From the IMG/VR virus record IMGVR_UViG_3300044941_000427, positions 1-43,346 of that record: 43,346 nt of DNA; one strand, given 5' to 3'. This document shows positions 1-9,900 of the stretch, in pieces. Each line of letters begins with the position of its first letter. The stretch's first letter is position 1. Origin of the DNA: a virus. The translations under genes and the position numbers were made by a program. Under the pieces are notes generated by a model, which worked only from the letters and a program-made list of their open reading frames with translations, had not been told where the DNA came from and did no database searches.

Positions 1-1053
1 GACGGCATCGTCCGTGAGCTCGGCTGGACCAATCCGCCCCCGCACCAGGGCGGCCGCGGCGACATGCTGGGCGGAAACCGTTGCCTCGCGCCCGGTTGAC
101 ACCTCGGGCCGATCCGCCCTGAGCCGCAGGAGCGGATGCCCACGCAGTTCGACCGCCGCGAGCCGGCCCGCGTCGAAGCCGGCGCTCTCGCGGAGCGCGA
201 GGCAGGCATCCACGACTGGATGCAGCACGACACCGACCGGATAGGCCTTGGGCGCGTTTCGCACCGCCTCCCACTCTCGCCCGAGACCCTGCGCGATGCG
301 GGCTGGCGCCGCGCCATCGGCCATGACGCGCAGGAAGCCGAAGCGCCCTTCGAGGGGATCCTCAGGCCCGGACAGGCCGGCTCGCGCGAAGAGCGCGGCT
401 TGCAGCCCGGCCCTCGCCGCGGCGCCGACGCCGGTGCTCTTGCTCGCCGCACCAAGTCCCTCGACCAGCCCGCCCGCCTGAGCCGCGGCGTGCCCCAGCG
501 CCCGATGGATGCCACGCGGATCCAGCCCGAGCAGACACGCCGCCGCCGCTGCTGCACCGAAGACGCCACAGGTCGCGGTGATATGGAAGCCGCGAGCGTA
601 GTGACCGGGGCTGACGGCGTTCGCGATCCGGCAACCGGTCTCGAGGCCTGCTGCGATCGCCGTCAGCAGCGCCGCCCCGGAGGCGTCAGAGAGTTCGGCC
701 GCCGCCAGCGCCGCCGAGACGACCGGCGGGCCCGGATGCATGACGGTCGGCAGGTGCTGGTCATCGAAATCCTGGACATTGGCGGACGCTGCATTGAGGA
801 AGGCGGCCGTGGCGGCATCGGAGCGGCCCTGGCCGATTTCCGTCGCGATCGGCGCGCCTGCCAGAGCCTTGAGCGTCGCGGAATAGGCGCCGATCGCGCC
901 ATCGCGCCGTCCGCCGAGAGCACAGCCGATGACGTTCAGGAGATTCCGCCGGCTCGCGTGCTCCGGTGCCTCCGGCAGGCGGGCCGCCCGCAAGGAATGG
1001 ATGAAGGCGCAGAGTTCGGTCGTCGCCCAACGAGCCGGCAAGTCCGCACTCAA
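1..1053 (-). CDS. MmgE/PrpD family protein (3' end outside window)
   Basis: The minus strand is open from about 1077 to the left edge and encodes at least 351 residues typical of the MmgE/PrpD family (2-methylcitrate dehydratase/cis-aconitate decarboxylase-like enzymes). Visible family features are an N-terminal helical segment, the stretch NVQDFDDQHLPTVMHPGPP, the segment GFHITATCGVFGAAAAA, and later the stretch SKSTGVGAAARAG. Family members act on small carboxylic acids in the cytoplasm; the substrate cannot be told from sequence. I place the start at a TTG at 1053 because GGGGAGG lies six bases upstream; an in-frame ATG at 1077 has no good ribosome binding site. The stop lies beyond base 1, so the gene is partial. 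It shows no link to the phage genes and is taken as host flank. Confidence 0.8.
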   Translation of the reverse strand, partial: MSADLPARWATTELCAFIHSLRAARLPEAPEHASRRNLLNVIGCALGGRRDGAIGAYSATLKALAGAPIATEIGQGRSDAATAAFLNAASANVQDFDDQHLPTVMHPGPPVVSAALAAAELSDASGAALLTAIAAGLETGCRIANAVSPGHYARGFHITATCGVFGAAAAAACLLGLDPRGIHRALGHAAAQAGGLVEGLGAASKSTGVGAAARAGLQAALFARAGLSGPEDPLEGRFGFLRVMADGAAPARIAQGLGREWEAVRNAPKAYPVGVVLHPVVDACLALRESAGFDAGRLAAVELRGHPLLRLRADRPEVSTGREATVSAQHVAAAALVRGRIGPAELTDDAV

Positions 1054-1077
1054 AACCGACCTCCCCAGGCAATGCAT

Positions 1078-1684
1078 GCGATCGTCGCCAAGGAGAGTCC
1101 GTGCGCGTGACGAAGGCAACCCCGTGGTGCGATGCAAATCGGCGCTCTGCGCCAGAGAATTTCGTTTCCCGGTTCCCACCGCCGCTCCAGTCGGCCTTTC
1201 CCGAACCATTCTCTTACCGGGCTGGCGCCTCATTGAGGCGCAGGTTTGGCCAGGGTTCGCGGGCGAACCTTGGGACTGCCAGGGGCGCAACGCCCCCCGA
1301 AATCTCTCTCCGAACCCCGGTTTCTCTCCGGACCTTGGGACTGCCCCGATCCAGTCTACAAGGTCGGACCCAAGGAAATGAGCCGCGCTCCGCCCGACGT
1401 GGGTGGTGCAGGGTTGGGGTTCCCATCGCCCGGCAAAAGAGCCTGGGAGCGAATCTCCGCCCCCGCCCTATGCACTCCTGCGCATGAACAAGCTCACACA
1501 ACCTGGAGCGGACGAGTGTGCTCGTCGGACGCGAGGTAAGGGCAGAGGGTGCGACACAGCCCGGCGCTGAGCTGGGAACGGCTCGCTCGCCGCCTGGCGG
1601 CTTGCCATGGGGCGACGAGTCGTTTACCAACCGCGTGTTTAGTTGTGTGTATAGTGGATGGCGGAACGGAAGGGAGACGTGCCC
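1078..1684. other. Non-coding stretch with short direct and inverted repeats
   Basis: No convincing gene lies between the MmgE/PrpD gene and the TIGR04255 gene. The sequence holds a 14-base direct repeat ACCTTGGGACTGCC (1267-1280 and 1332-1345), a small perfect hairpin GGGGCG-CAA-CGCCCC (1282-1296), an inverted pair CCTTGGG/CCCAAGG (1333-1339 and 1369-1375) and a hairpin GACGAG-TGTG-CTCGTC (1511-1526). It looks like divergent promoter sequence with decayed repeat material, and is one candidate place for the left edge of the mobile element. No tRNA was seen. Confidence 0.5.
1650..1655 (+). promoter_or_regulatory. Possible -10 element TATAGT
   Basis: TATAGT lies about 30 bases before the preferred ATG of the TIGR04255 gene, in one of the few AT-richer spots of the region. 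No -35 element with 16-18 base spacing is clear (TTTACC at 1623 is about 21 bases away), so this is a weak call. Confidence 0.3.
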
Positions 1685-2491
1685 ATGGCCATGATGCCGA
1701 ACGCTCCACTCTGTTACGTCATCGGCGTGGTGCGGTTTCCGAAGGTCCCCCGCATGGAGCGGTTTGTCGAGCCATTCCTCGACGCCGTGCGCGGCGAGTA
1801 TCCGCTCCCAGACCAGATCGAGACGCAGTCGTTCGACGCGACCGTCGGTCCGGAGGGCATGCAGGTGAGGCAGTCGAAGGGGCACCTCTGGCAGTTCGCA
1901 TCACCGGACAAGCGCTTCGCCTTTCTGCTCGGCGAAGAACTGTTTGGCCTGCACACAAATTCTTACTTGGATCATATGGATTTCGTGAAGCGATTTGGCT
2001 TTGGTCTCAAGAATCTCATCCAAATTCCCGAGATCAAGATTGGCTGGGTGCAGGCCATTGGCGTGCGCTACGTAGATCTCGTCGTGCCTAGAGAGGGCGA
2101 ATTCCTTTCACAGTATCTGCGCCCCGAGATTTTGCCTTTCGAGGCGCCCCTCTCCACAGGGACGGAGCTCAGGCTCCGTGAGAGCATCGGTGTGTCTGCT
2201 TACGAGACCACGATGGGGGAGATGCGCGTCCAAACCCTCTGGAATCCCCCCACGACCCTCCCCCCTGAACTTGAGACTCCCCTCATCGAGCGCAACGGCT
2301 GGCGTCCGCGCCACCCTGGCAGGAACTTCCTGTTGCTGGACCTGGACCACGGGTCCCGGTTCGCCCAGCTCCAGCCGTTGGATGTCGCCTCCGTCTGCGA
2401 GCAGCTGACGGCGCTCCGGGCCGTCACCAAGGAACTCTTCCTCGCCATGGCGACTGACTTCGCCCGCCGGGTATGGGAGAATAAAGCATGA
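1685..2491 (+). CDS. TIGR04255 family protein
   Basis: A 268-residue protein opening with NAPLCYVIGVVRFPKV, which fits the N-terminus of TIGR04255, a sporadically distributed family of unknown function. No signal peptide, membrane segment or known catalytic motif is visible. The ATG at 1685 is preferred because GGGAG sits eight bases upstream (1672-1676); an in-frame ATG at 1658 would place that ribosome binding site inside the gene. The stop overlaps the next start by four bases (ATGA), so it is co-transcribed and probably translationally coupled with the HTH gene that follows. Its patchy family distribution and its place next to a restriction-modification operon suggest accessory or defence cargo; this is inference. 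Confidence 0.75.
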   Translation: MAMMPNAPLCYVIGVVRFPKVPRMERFVEPFLDAVRGEYPLPDQIETQSFDATVGPEGMQVRQSKGHLWQFASPDKRFAFLLGEELFGLHTNSYLDHMDFVKRFGFGLKNLIQIPEIKIGWVQAIGVRYVDLVVPREGEFLSQYLRPEILPFEAPLSTGTELRLRESIGVSAYETTMGEMRVQTLWNPPTTLPPELETPLIERNGWRPRHPGRNFLLLDLDHGSRFAQLQPLDVASVCEQLTALRAVTKELFLAMATDFARRVWENKA

Positions 2492-3087
2492 GTCACCAGC
2501 GAGTCCTGGGGCAGCCCTCCTTGTCCGCGCAGGCCCTCCCGGCGGTCCTGTTCCTCGGGATCGCCTGTGCCAGCATGCCGACGAAGGACCACGACGCGAC
2601 CTGGTCCCTCCTGGCGCGTCGGATTCCGCCGGTGGCGGACTTGGCGTCCATCCGGTCGCAGGACGCTCCGGGGGACGTCCTGACGGGCCAGCAGATGGCC
2701 GTGGCGCTGCGCGACGCGGGGCTGCCCGTCTCGGCGCTGGCCGAGGCAATGGGGGTCGAGCGGAAGACGGTCTACGCTTGGTTGGACGGCGTCGAGCCGC
2801 GGGGCGCGAACGCCAGCCGCCTTGCCGCCATCCACGAGGCCCTGCTTGGCGGCGGTATCGCGAGCTTGCGCGAGGCCTATCGATACTGGTCGACGCCGCT
2901 CGCCGGCGGAGCGTCCATGCGCGACCTCCTTGCCGCCCCCACGATTGATACCGCGTCGGTCCGAGACGCCGTGTCGGTCCTCCTGAGCCGAGCCGAGGAG
3001 TCGAGCGCGCGCCGCGCCCGGCTCGCGATCTCCGGCGGTGTCAACGGACTCACCGAGGGCTCCCTCGAGATCGGGGAGTCGGCCTGA
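2488..3087 (+). CDS. Helix-turn-helix protein, antitoxin-like
   Basis: A 199-residue protein whose middle (about residues 70-110) reads as a helix-turn-helix: VALRDAGLPVSALAEAMGV followed by ERKTVYAWLDGVEPRGANA. The hydrophobic spacing and the KTVYAWL recognition helix resemble Xre-type DNA-binding proteins. The C-terminal third (from about residue 130) is helical and carries RDLLAAPTIDTASVRDAVSV, reminiscent of domains after HTHs in antitoxin-like proteins. It overlaps the preceding gene by four bases and is followed after 17 bases by the next gene, so it is the middle member of a three-gene unit. It may autoregulate the cassette. An exact family could not be assigned. Confidence 0.6.
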   Translation: MSHQRVLGQPSLSAQALPAVLFLGIACASMPTKDHDATWSLLARRIPPVADLASIRSQDAPGDVLTGQQMAVALRDAGLPVSALAEAMGVERKTVYAWLDGVEPRGANASRLAAIHEALLGGGIASLREAYRYWSTPLAGGASMRDLLAAPTIDTASVRDAVSVLLSRAEESSARRARLAISGGVNGLTEGSLEIGESA

Positions 3088-3104
3088 GCGGCCTGACACG
3101 CTGA

Positions 3105-3980
3105 GTGGCGAAACCTTCGAACGAGGACATCGCGGCCGCGACGTCGCTTCTCGATGCCGGATGGCGGCAGGGCGTGGCGCTCCGGCCGCCAGCCTCACTG
3201 TCCCTGCCCGTCAGCTCGCGCTTCGACCGAGACAGCGATTTCCTGGTGGTCTGCACACAATCGTGCTGCCTCCTCTCGGCCAGCTTCGACGCCGACCCTT
3301 TCGTCGAGGTCGTCGAGGCACGCCCCCTGGTCAGCCTGAATCCACGGTCGCCTGAGGCGACGGGCAAGAACGTCCGCCGGTTCCACCTGCCCGTAGTCGG
3401 TCTGCCGGGCGTCGCGGCACTTGAGTGCGACATCAACCGCCGCCTCGTGTTCGGCCGGAGACAGCTCCTGACGTGCGCCCTTGGGAGCGCGCCAAAGGTT
3501 GCCCCGGATGACGCTCGCCGGTTCGCAGGCTGGCTGGCACGGTACTACGGCCGGGCCGCGCTGCCGAACGAACTCGTCCGCCGGGCCCGCGCGGACGGCG
3601 CTCCGTTCGCGGTGATCGAAGCGGCCCTACGCAGCATGCTCGGGGGTCGGAGAGTGTCCGACGGCGTTCACTCGATCTTCCTCAGCGCGACCCCCGACAC
3701 CGAGCTCCAGCCGGATGGAGGCGCTCACTACACCGTCCGCCTTCGCATACTCTGCCACGACCAGGAAACGCAGGAGCACTTGGACCGACTCCTGCTGGCG
3801 GCGTTCGCAGGTCACGCGGGAGGCAAAGTGGTAGGCGGCATCGCCTTGGATTTCGGAGTTGATCTCACCTCGGAGGTGACCGTGGCCGACCTCCAGGGCT
3901 ACGAGCGCTTCTCCGACCTGGATTATCTGAGCGGGCTGGATGAGGTCCGCGGGGCCATCGCAGATCAGCCCGAGGCCTGA
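3105..3980 (+). CDS. Uncharacterised 291-aa protein, third gene of the TIGR04255 cassette
   Basis: I do not recognise the family. The protein starts with GTG at 3105, 17 bases after the HTH gene; no strong ribosome binding site is seen. Near residues 45-70 it has DFLVVCTQSCCLLSASF followed by PFVEVVEARPL, a hydrophobic strand ending in paired cysteines. The second half contains ARRFAGWLARYYGRAALP and a C-terminal acidic segment. No membrane segment or nucleotide-binding loop is visible. Same strand, close spacing and similar base composition link it to the two genes before it. It ends 105 bases before the stop of the convergent methyltransferase gene. The gene is probably real because of consistent G/C third-position bias, but its function is unknown. 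Confidence 0.6.
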   Translation: MAKPSNEDIAAATSLLDAGWRQGVALRPPASLSLPVSSRFDRDSDFLVVCTQSCCLLSASFDADPFVEVVEARPLVSLNPRSPEATGKNVRRFHLPVVGLPGVAALECDINRRLVFGRRQLLTCALGSAPKVAPDDARRFAGWLARYYGRAALPNELVRRARADGAPFAVIEAALRSMLGGRRVSDGVHSIFLSATPDTELQPDGGAHYTVRLRILCHDQETQEHLDRLLLAAFAGHAGGKVVGGIALDFGVDLTSEVTVADLQGYERFSDLDYLSGLDEVRGAIADQPEA

Positions 3981-4085
3981 TGTTGCTGCCCGCGTCTTCG
4001 GGAAGCGATCGCCATGCCACCTCAGCGGTTCACATTGGGGCCGGGCGTTGGGCGCCGGAAGACATGCGAATCCGCGGTCTTGGTA

Positions 4086-6956
4086 CTATATTTTGAACAC
4101 CCGCATCGCCTCGTCGCCGTAGTGGTTGATCACTTTCACCGCGATGCGGCCGGACTTCGGCGCCGGGAAGGGGCGGCTCTCCTTGGCATAGAGGGTGGAC
4201 CAGGCGGCCTCGTCCACCTCGGCCTTGAGCGCGGTCTTCAGCTTCTCGAAGGGATCCTTGCCGCCGAGGAAGTAGGCATGGCGGACGAAGAAGCTGTCGC
4301 CGTCGTAGTCGGTGTCCACGAACCAGCAGGCGACATCCTCCTCCACCTTGCCGGAGGAGCGGACCTCGCCCGTGGTCGGGTCGAAGATGTCCACGCCGCG
4401 CAGGCGCACGACGCAACTTCCGTCCTTGGTGCGGTCGAGGGCGATGTCCGGCTCGCCGAACACCACGAACAGGTTGCCGCCGCCGGCCTTGTAGGCATCC
4501 GCCGCGTGCAGTTCCTGGCTCATGCGCGCCTTCAGCACCGTCAGGCGGCCGAGATTCATGGTGGTCTCGCCCACCTGCGGGTCGAAAGCGAAGCCGCAGA
4601 CCACCAGGGCGTCGGCCCAGTCGCGGCACTCCCGCGCCGCCTCCCGCACCAGCTCCTGGCCGACCGTCCCGTATTCAGGGCCGATGACGATGGCGGCGCG
4701 GCGCTGCTGGCCGGCCTCCTCGTAGGTAGCCTCGGCCGCGACATGGCCCTTCCCGGGCCAGGGGCGGATGGTGGCGAAGGTCAGGCGCTCGTTCTTCTTG
4801 GTGTTCTGCACCCCGGCCTTGGCCAGGTTATCCAGCACGGCGGTGACGAAGTCGTCGCCGGTGCCGGCGTCGGCTTCGGATTTCGGCCGCAGCCGGCGGC
4901 GGGGTGGTGGGGCCTCGCCGGCCTCGGCGGCCAGGGCCTCCACCACCGCCTCGTCCTCCTCATCGGCGGGGAGGAGGCGGTGGGGGGAGAGGCTCTCCAC
5001 CGTGAAGGGGCCGGTGACGCGGACCGCGCCCTTCTTCGGATAGGGGCGGTCGCGCAGGAACTCGACCTCGGCGTTGCGGGCGATGGAGGCGTCCATCTCC
5101 GCCTGCCGCTCACGCCGTGCCTGCCAGAAGGCGGCGTGCGCCTCCCGCGCCGGGGCCGGAGCATCCTTTGGCAGGCTGCGGGGCACCTGCCATTCCTCAT
5201 GCGCCGTGCCGAGGGCGGCGTTCAGCGCGGCGCGGGCGGCGTCGAGCTTCGGCTGCCACTTCTCGTGGATGACGTCGATTTCGGCGTTGCTGGCGATGGA
5301 CTTCAGCGTGACGTGCGGCACGCGCTCCAGCACGAAGCCCTGGCGGATGTCGCCGTGGAACGGCCCTTCCTCGGGCGGACGGCCGGTGATCTCGGCCTCC
5401 TTCGCCGCGCCCTCCCTGCTGTCGCGCAGCAGATAGGCCGGGTGGCGCGCGGCCATAAGGCGCGTGCGCGCGAGGGCCAGGGCGACTCGCGAGGTGTCAA
5501 TGGTGATCCACCGGCGCCCCCATTGCTCTGCGACCGCTGCTGTCGTGCCCGAGCCGCAAGTCGGATCGAGGACGAGATCGCCCGGATCAGTGGTCATGAG
5601 CATGCATCGCTGCACGACCTTTGTCCCCGTTTGAACGACGTATATCTTCGGATCGGTGAAGCTGCCGGTCCCCGTGTCGGTCCAAAGGTTCCCGATCGCC
5701 AGGGCCGGGAAGTCATCAAGGTAGCGAACATAGGCGAGCGACTTGCCAGAAGGTCGGACGCGGTCCGCAGCGATCAGCCGCTGCATCCCCATCTCATTTG
5801 TCTTCCAGCGGGACTGGTCTGACGGCATGATCTTCTTGCCGTACAGATCAACCGTAAACCAACTGGCCGCACCCTCACCTTTCTCTCGGCCGAGGCTCTG
5901 GCTTGTCATGTTGTCGAGGCGGAAGATGCGGCCATCCTCAGGGCGGATCGTACTTGCCTCAGCCCCGGACAGTCTCCGTTCGCTCAGATCAGGCGCCCTG
6001 AGCCAGCGATAGACGCCAGCGTTGTCTTGCTCGATGCCCTTGGGCGCGAGTGGCTCGCGGAACTTCACTGCGTCGCGACGGCGCGCATACCAGAGGATGT
6101 AATCCGTGACCTCAGCGAGCAGGTCTGTGGTCTGCCCGGCAGTCTTGCTGACGGTGATCTGGGAGCAGAGGTTCTCCCTGCCGAACACCTCGTCCATCAA
6201 GGACCGCATGAGGTGCACATTCTCGTCGCCGATCTGCACGAAGATGCTGCCGCTCTCCGCCAGCAGCTCGCGTGCCACCACCAAGCGGTCACGTAGGTAG
6301 GCGAGATAGCTGTGGATGCCATCCTTCCAGGTGTCGCGGAACGCCTTGACCTGCTCCGGCTCGCGGCTCACCCCTTCGGCCTTGCCCTCCTTCACCTCAC
6401 GGGAGCGCGTGCTCGGCTGCCAGTTGCTGGCGAAGCGGATGCCGTAGGGCGGGTCCAGATAGATCATCTGGACCTGACCGCGCAGCCCTTCCTTCTCCGC
6501 CAGGCTGTTCATCACCAGCAGGCTGTCGCCCAGGATCATCCGGTTCGACCAGTTCTCCGCATGCGCGTAGAATTCCAGCCGCGTCTCCGGGTCCTCGATC
6601 CGGTCGAAGCCGCCGAACAGGTCCGCCTGCGGCGCCGTGCCCTGCCGGCTCTGCCGCTGCAGGTCGCGGATCAGCGCCTCCGGCAGCACCTTCTCCTGGA
6701 TGTAGATGGGCACCGTGGGCACCGCGAGCGCCTCGGCGTCCTGCGCGTCCTTGCCTCGCCAGACGAGCTGCGGGTCGAGGTCGGGGTTGCGTGGGTAGAG
6801 CATCGGCCGCGCCCGCGCCTCCTCCTCTGCCATGAGGGAGGAGGTCTCGGCAGTGGGGATGTTGCGGCGGGTGACGTCGGCGGGGTGGCGCAGCGTCTCC
6901 AGCTCGGTCGTGGCGGCGGTGGCACCGTTCCCGGTGGTCTTCCTGGCAGGCGGCAT
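4086..6956 (-). CDS. Type III-like DNA methyltransferase (Mod-type subunit)
   Basis: A 956-residue adenine/cytosine-N methyltransferase with motifs in beta-class order: catalytic DPPYG at 168-172 and the AdoMet-binding DPTCGSGT at 464-471. The roughly 290 residues between them form the likely target-recognition region, and a 450-residue C-terminal part follows. The DPPY motif indicates N6-adenine methylation. The start lies 17 bases after the nuclease gene stop, so the two form one restriction-modification operon, here with the nuclease gene first. At 956 residues it is longer than many type III Mod proteins. Bases about 5580-6165 (the recognition region) are visibly less GC-rich than the flanks, which suggests that this domain was exchanged. 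The recognition sequence cannot be read from the protein. Confidence 0.85.
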   Translation of the reverse strand: MPPARKTTGNGATAATTELETLRHPADVTRRNIPTAETSSLMAEEEARARPMLYPRNPDLDPQLVWRGKDAQDAEALAVPTVPIYIQEKVLPEALIRDLQRQSRQGTAPQADLFGGFDRIEDPETRLEFYAHAENWSNRMILGDSLLVMNSLAEKEGLRGQVQMIYLDPPYGIRFASNWQPSTRSREVKEGKAEGVSREPEQVKAFRDTWKDGIHSYLAYLRDRLVVARELLAESGSIFVQIGDENVHLMRSLMDEVFGRENLCSQITVSKTAGQTTDLLAEVTDYILWYARRRDAVKFREPLAPKGIEQDNAGVYRWLRAPDLSERRLSGAEASTIRPEDGRIFRLDNMTSQSLGREKGEGAASWFTVDLYGKKIMPSDQSRWKTNEMGMQRLIAADRVRPSGKSLAYVRYLDDFPALAIGNLWTDTGTGSFTDPKIYVVQTGTKVVQRCMLMTTDPGDLVLDPTCGSGTTAAVAEQWGRRWITIDTSRVALALARTRLMAARHPAYLLRDSREGAAKEAEITGRPPEEGPFHGDIRQGFVLERVPHVTLKSIASNAEIDVIHEKWQPKLDAARAALNAALGTAHEEWQVPRSLPKDAPAPAREAHAAFWQARRERQAEMDASIARNAEVEFLRDRPYPKKGAVRVTGPFTVESLSPHRLLPADEEDEAVVEALAAEAGEAPPPRRRLRPKSEADAGTGDDFVTAVLDNLAKAGVQNTKKNERLTFATIRPWPGKGHVAAEATYEEAGQQRRAAIVIGPEYGTVGQELVREAARECRDWADALVVCGFAFDPQVGETTMNLGRLTVLKARMSQELHAADAYKAGGGNLFVVFGEPDIALDRTKDGSCVVRLRGVDIFDPTTGEVRSSGKVEEDVACWFVDTDYDGDSFFVRHAYFLGGKDPFEKLKTALKAEVDEAAWSTLYAKESRPFPAPKSGRIAVKVINHYGDEAMRVFKI

Positions 6957-6973
6957 GGTGTGGTGGTCCCGGG

Positions 6974-9900
6974 TCAGGCGGCGGTCAGAGCAAGGGGCGC
7001 CACTTGGCGCGGCTTGCCGGCAAGGTGGCGACGGATGGCCTCGGCGGTGTCATAGGGGCCGTCGAGCCGCAGGAAGTCCCAGCGCCCGTAGCGGCCGGTG
7101 CCGTTCACCGCCGGCACCCAGAGCCGGGCCATGGTGTCGTGCTTGGCGTCGTCCTGCGCGTCCCGCTCGCCCTTCACCTCCAGCACCAGGTGCAGCGGGT
7201 CGTCGGGGCCGGCGCCGTCGTCCAGCACGGCGATGAAATCTGGGCGGTACTGGTGCTCCGCCCCGCCATGCTCATAGGGCACCTCGAAGCCCAGCCGGTT
7301 ATTCTTCACGTAGCGCAGCACCTCCGGCATGGATTCCAGCGCCTGGGCGCAGGCCGCCTCCCAGTCGCCGTCGCAGACCACCAGGTTCACCTGGCACTTG
7401 GCCGGGTCGGTCTGCCAGAAATTGGTCTTGGTCGTGGTGAAGGCGACGTGCCGGCTGCTGCCCGTCTCGTTGTAGGGGTCCATGATGGGGCGCAGGGTGC
7501 CGGCGCCTTCCTCGTGCTCCGCACAGGCGCGGTAGATGCGCTCGGCCGCCTTGTCGCCCACGTCGCGCCACAGCAGATAGGCGGGGAAGGTGCCGCCCAC
7601 GCAGGTCAGGCACTCCTCCATCCAGCGCCGGGTGATGGCCAGCAGCGAGGGGAACAGCCAGGGCTTGCGGTTGCCCTCCTGGTCCTTGAACCAGCGTTCC
7701 AGCGTGTAGCCGGCCAGGTGGAAGGCCACGGTGGCGGGGCGCGTCTCCGCCAGCTCCTCCAGGCTCAGCTTGATGTTCTCGCCCACGAAAGGGGCGTTGA
7801 TCGCGTCCGGCGGCGCCATGTCCGGTGTGATCTGCAGGCGGCTCTCCGGCGTGAAGCGCGCCTGCAGCCGGCCGGGCGGCAGCACGATGCGGTAGCCGAG
7901 CACGCGGGGGAAGCGGATCTCCAGCGCCTCGCGCTCCGGCAGCACGGCGTGCACGCGCGTGGTGGGCTTGGGCGGCCGGTAGTCGGCCGCCGAATTGGCG
8001 GGGACGAAGGAGAAGGGGATGCCGAGGACGTCGGCGTATTCCGGCTCGAACATCCCGTTGCCCCGCTCGTCCTGGCCGACCGGGTCGTAGGAGACCCGGC
8101 GCAGGGCGCGGCCGATCACCTGCTCGCAGAGGAGCTGCGTGCCGAAGGCGCGCACGCCGAGCACATGGGTGACGGTCCGCGCGTCCCAGCCCTCGGTCAG
8201 CATGGAGACGGAGACGACGCAGCGGATCTGCTCGCCGAGGCGGCCCTGCTGGCCGACGGTGTTCATCACCTCGCGCAGCAGGTCGCTGTCGCTGAGCGAC
8301 TCGGCCTCCGCGTGGCGGCCGCGAGCGCGCAGCTCGCGCTTGAAGGCCTCGATCTCCGGCGCGGCGAGCTTGCGGAAGCTCTCCGAGAGGGCCTCGCCGC
8401 TCTCCAGCTCCTCGCTGTCGATCAGGATGGTCCGGGCGCGCGCGGCCGTGCGCCGCTGGCCCGGGCCGCCGTCCTCGACATTGGACAGGAGCGGCAGCTT
8501 GCCGGGGACCAGCACGGTGCGCTCGGTGCCGTCCGGCGCCTTCTCGGTCTTCTCGTAGCCGGCGATCCAGTCGAAGACGAGCTTCGAGGTCGCGGTGTTG
8601 TTGCAGACCACGATGAAGACCGGGGGCGTCGGCCCGCCCTTCGCCTGCCAGTTGGCGAAGACCTTCGCGTAGTGGCCGTAGAGGGCCTGGAGGGCGCCGA
8701 CGAGCTGGCTCGGCAGGTCCTCGGGGTCCAGCGCCTTGGCCTGCTTGCCGCGGCCGGCCTTGGGCAGCCGGTCCCGGACATGCTTGTAGACGTGGCGGTA
8801 GATCGGCTCGTCGGCGCCGGCCAGGTCCTGCACCGGCACGCGCGGCACCTTCACGATGCCGCACTCGATCGCGTCGATCAGGGAGAAGTCGGAGACCACC
8901 CAGGGGAAGAGCATCCCCTCCGGGTAGCCGGAGCCGCGCAGGAAGAAGGGCGTGGCCGAGAGATCGTACACCGTGACCGGGTGCTTCACCACGCGCTGCA
9001 GCGCCTCGATGCCGCTGATCCAGAGGCGCGCGGCGGCGTTGTTCTTCTTGGCCTCGGCCTTGCCCTCGGCGTCCATCTTCTCGTCGCCGCCGGGTTTCTC
9101 GCGGTAGCAGTGGTGGGCCTCGTCGTTCAGCACGATGATGCGCCGGCGCCCGAGCAGCGGGCCGCAGACGCGCTGGACCATCTGGCCCTCGGTCTCCAGC
9201 GTCTCGACCGGCCCGTCGCGGCCGCCGAGGATGGCCTTGGCCAGCTTGGGTGCTTCCATCGTCTCCCGGCGCTGGAAGGCGTGGTAGTTGGTGATGACGA
9301 TCCGCGCCCGCTGCAGGTCGTCCCGCATCTCGCGCGGCACGATGTCGTGCAGCAGGTAGGTGTTGTTCGGGTCGGAGGGCAGCAGCACGCGCAGCCGGTC
9401 GCGCACGGTGATGCCCGGGGCGACGATGAGGAAGGCGTCGGTGAAGCGGGTGGAGTTGCGGGCGCGGGCGGCGTTCAGGGTCTGCCAGGCGATCAGCATC
9501 GCCATGACGGTGGTCTTGCCGGCGCCGGTCGCGAGCTTGAAGGCGATGCGCAGCAGGTCCGGGTTGGCCTCGGCGCTGAGGGCGCGCAGGCGGTCGAGCT
9601 CCTGCCTCGGGGCGACCTCCGTCAGCCAGATGGCGGTCTCGACCGCCTCGACTTGGCAGAAGAAGAGGCGGCGCTGCCGGGTGGGGTCGCGCCAGTGCTG
9701 CAGCAGCCGGGCGGTGACCGGGGTGACGGTGGCGCGGAGGCCGGCCTCGCCGAGGGAGCGCCAGGCGGCCACCTTCGAGCGGATCTCGTTGATGTAATCG
9801 TTCGGCTTGCGCTGGCCGTAGTTGTCCTCCAGGTCGAGGCTGCCCTGCGCCTTCAGCTTGTGCTTAGGCGGGGGGACCGGGACGACGAACTCGCTCCGGC

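Noticed and set aside
1105-1112. GCGTGACG shared between the left gap (1105-1112) and the right phage end (43075-43082), considered as an attachment core
   Set aside because: Eight bases is within chance in such a GC-rich window and the same string also occurs elsewhere (for example near 30004-30012).
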